The notes beneath the pieces are model-generated. The model was given only the letters and a program-made list of their open reading frames with translations, did no database searches and had not been told where the DNA came from. A stretch of DNA of 23,182 nucleotides from UMGS1474 sp050946775 (GTDB lineage Bacteria > Bacillota > Clostridia > Oscillospirales > Acutalibacteraceae), in NCBI GenBank assembly GCA_050946775.1, contig JBMNVL010000017.1, positions 1 through 23,182 of the forward strand, given 5' to 3'. This document shows positions 21,308-23,182 of this stretch, piece after piece; positions within the stretch are counted from its first letter, which is position 1, and each line of letters opens with the position of its first letter. Made by a program: the position numbers and the translations under genes.

Positions 21308-22155
21308 TGCCGTTCCCTCCCCAACGCCGGGCCTCTTTCGCCGCGCACCCGTACCAGCACCAGACCGAACAGGATATGCACCGCCGCCGAGATCGCCGAC
21401 CGCGCAAGGCCGACCCAACCCGCCGCGTCAGCCGCCGGCAGACTCAACAGCACGGCAAAGCCGGTCAGTCCACCCAAGATGAAGCATATCACCGGAAACG
21501 CTCCGGGGATTTTGTCCGTCGCGGCGCCGGTCGTCAACACCGATTTGGCGGCACGGATAGACCGGATGGCCAGCACCGCTATGATGATCGCCGGGATCCA
21601 CGTTCCCATCGTGCCCGTCAGCATTCCTGCCCAGGCGCCGACGACGTCGGGATCTCCCGCGCCGCCGACGATGGCGGTCACGCTGATCACCGCCCCCAAA
21701 AAAGCCAATATAAACGTCACCAGATTTACCGTCTGGATGACCTGGCAGATCGTCAGCCCGGCGATAGAAAGCGGTTTTTGCGCCCGTCGGGCCGACAAAA
21801 CGATCAGCCATAGCCCGACCGCGTTGATCGCCGTCGGCAGCAAACCCAGCCATTGGGACAACGCGAAGACCGCGTTCATCATCGGCTGCTGCTGAATCCC
21901 GGCCTGCCGGGCATACGCCCGCACCGTCTCCGACAGCGTCGCCGGTGCCAGCACGTTGGCCACGCCGCCGCAAACCAGCGTTGCCGTCGTCAGGATCACC
22001 GCCCACAAAAAGAGCGGGGATCGGGCGTTTTCCCACAGGTGCTCGATCGCTTTCGACCGGATCGGCCGGTCAGATGCCGCCAGCGGCGAACCGCATACCA
22101 CGCAAAACGCGTCGCCGTCCGCATTCTTCCGCCCGCATATTCCGCAACGGATCAT
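21304..22155 (-). CDS. Zinc-ribbon multi-pass membrane protein
   Basis: 283 residues. The N-end is a small zinc ribbon with Cys4, Cys7, Cys18 and Cys21 (CGICGRKN...FCVVCG), followed by a soluble linker and about six membrane helices (near 48-70, 98-120, 132-162, 175-200, 219-240 and 247-268). Such zinc_ribbon-plus-membrane proteins are common in Clostridia and their function is unknown. The start at MIRCGICG is chosen because GGGAG lies close upstream and the promoter's -10 overlaps the next upstream ATG. It heads the unit with GtrA and the lipase-like gene, so a role in membrane lipid or glycolipid handling is possible but inferred from context only. Confidence 0.85.
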   Translation of the reverse strand: MIRCGICGRKNADGDAFCVVCGSPLAASDRPIRSKAIEHLWENARSPLFLWAVILTTATLVCGGVANVLAPATLSETVRAYARQAGIQQQPMMNAVFALSQWLGLLPTAINAVGLWLIVLSARRAQKPLSIAGLTICQVIQTVNLVTFILAFLGAVISVTAIVGGAGDPDVVGAWAGMLTGTMGTWIPAIIIAVLAIRSIRAAKSVLTTGAATDKIPGAFPVICFILGGLTGFAVLLSLPAADAAGWVGLARSAISAAVHILFGLVLVRVRGERGPALGRERH

Positions 22156-22216
22156 AACCGCCTCTCCCTTCTGTCCATCGAATCGCTTTCGTCCCGGGTT
22201 TTTCACGGTTTTGTTC

Positions 22217-22245
22217 ATTGTATCACACTTGTCCCGCCCCGTCAA
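22217..22245 (-). promoter_or_regulatory. Promoter of the zinc-ribbon/GtrA/hydrolase operon
   Basis: Minus-strand TTGACG (22240-22245), a 17-bp spacer and TACAAT (22217-22222), ten of twelve consensus positions. The leader before the start at 22155 is about 55 nt. Confidence 0.7.
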
Positions 22246-22301
22246 CAACCGGCAACCCGTCCAACGGCCCGTTTTCCCCGGTCATTCCCCGGTCATAACG
22301 C

Positions 22302-22337
22302 AACACGACCGGTCGACGTTCGTCAACCGGTCGTGTT
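22302..22337. terminator. Hairpin after the rRNA unit, weak terminator candidate
   Basis: A perfect 12-bp stem (AACACGACCGGT at 22302-22313 with 22326-22337) has a 12-base loop that can itself pair GAC/GTC. It begins four bases after the 5S 3' end on the minus strand. The minus-strand tract after it is TTGCGTTATG, a poor T-run, so termination may be weak or need a factor. A short direct repeat, TGACCGGGGAA-like, follows. Confidence 0.5.
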
Positions 22338-22340
22338 TTG

Positions 22341-22457
22341 TGTCGGCACCTACTTATCTTCCCGGGCCGCTTCCAGCCGAGTATTTTCAGCGCAAGTGAG
22401 CTTAACTGCCGTGTTCGGGATGGGAACGGGTGTACCCTCACCGCCATCGGCACCGAC
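22341..22457 (-). rRNA. rrf: 5S ribosomal RNA
   Basis: About 117 nt. The minus strand shows the 5S core: CACCCGTTCCCATCCCGAAC, then ACGGCAGTTAAGC, and the ends GTCGGTGCCG and GGTGCCGAC, which do not simply base-pair as drawn but sit at the usual distance. The exact ends are estimated to within a few bases. It lies downstream of 23S in the same direction. Confidence 0.92.
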
Positions 22458-22705
22458 TGTATATGGAAAGCCCTTGCGGGCGTTCCCAACTTGTTCTCGA
22501 CGCGCCCTGAGAACTGAATAAAGGGGAAAGCAAGAAGGAAGAACCTGTCGGTGAGGGGCGGCGGCACGGACGAATCCGGCGTTTTGCTCCTCACGTCAGC
22601 AGCTTACGGCATCACACGCTTGCTGCCAAAAACGATTCCATGCTGGCGAGGCGAAGATTTCCCGTCCGCGAGTTTCCCCGGACGTTTTCCCTTCTCCTCA
22701 CAATG
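22458..22705 (-). other. 23S-5S spacer, no tRNA seen
   Basis: About 248 nt between 23S and 5S. No T-loop sequence or cloverleaf was found on either strand. Small inverted repeats are present, for example CGTCCG (22663-22668) with CGGACG (22679-22684) and GTGAGG near 22550 with CCTCAC near 22591. The minus strand contains TTATTCAGTTCTCAGGGCGC, like the '...TATTCAGTTTT-GAGA' spacers of many Firmicutes rRNA operons. These are likely processing structures. Confidence 0.6.

Positions 22706-23182
<477 letters not shown>

Noticed and set aside
22458..22705. tRNA gene in the 23S-5S spacer
   Set aside because: No T-loop, anticodon stem or CCA-type end could be found on either strand.

Overview
The window looks like chromosomal DNA of a high-GC, anaerobic Clostridia member, most likely from the Ruminococcaceae/Oscillospiraceae side. 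This rests on dockerin modules of the 'AADALM-LQAATGK' type in a secreted glycosidase, a G5/SleB-type cell-wall hydrolase, an I9-like secreted module and many strong AGGAGG-type ribosome sites. It also rests on housekeeping proteins (U32/DUF3656, ZapA, TrmL) of clostridial type. No species call is made; the nearest-relative idea is inference.

Layout. Positions 1-480 are a gene-free, repeat-rich patch: a dispersed-repeat edge, two tandem 106-bp units with 8-bp terminal inverted repeats, and a CGTCTAA heptamer array. Then come purB (-), two small lipoproteins sharing one leader cassette (-), a small membrane protein plus HAD phosphatase (+), and a 1610-residue multidomain GH3 glycosidase with an internal dockerin (-). 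Next are a DUF348-G5-SleB cell-wall hydrolase (-) behind a perfect consensus promoter, and a DEAD-box RNA helicase with a sugar nucleotidyltransferase (-). These are followed by galE plus a GIY-YIG protein (+), the operon manA-trmL-zapA-U32 (-), two small membrane proteins (+), a three-gene overlapping membrane operon (zinc-ribbon protein, GtrA, alpha/beta hydrolase; -), and finally 5S rRNA and the 3' end of 23S rRNA (-).

How parts fit together. Sugar supply and envelope building recur: GH3 releases sugars outside the cell, ManA feeds mannose-6-P to and from fructose-6-P, GalE and the nucleotidyltransferase handle nucleotide sugars, and GtrA-type proteins usually move lipid-linked sugars. The gene ends are tidy: most transcription units end in clear intrinsic terminators, and convergent pairs share bidirectional ones. 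Many promoters have exactly 17-bp spacers, which makes transcription units unusually readable by eye.

The most unusual items are: the dockerin that appears to sit inside the FnIII-like domain of the GH3 enzyme (with a CBM6-like insertion upstream); a near-identical signal-peptide DNA cassette on two lipoproteins with unrelated mature parts; the face-to-face overlapping promoters of galE and the nucleotidyltransferase; and the miniature-element-like tandem repeat downstream of purB. I see no CRISPR array, phage, transposase gene or defence system, and no convincing wholly new multi-gene system.
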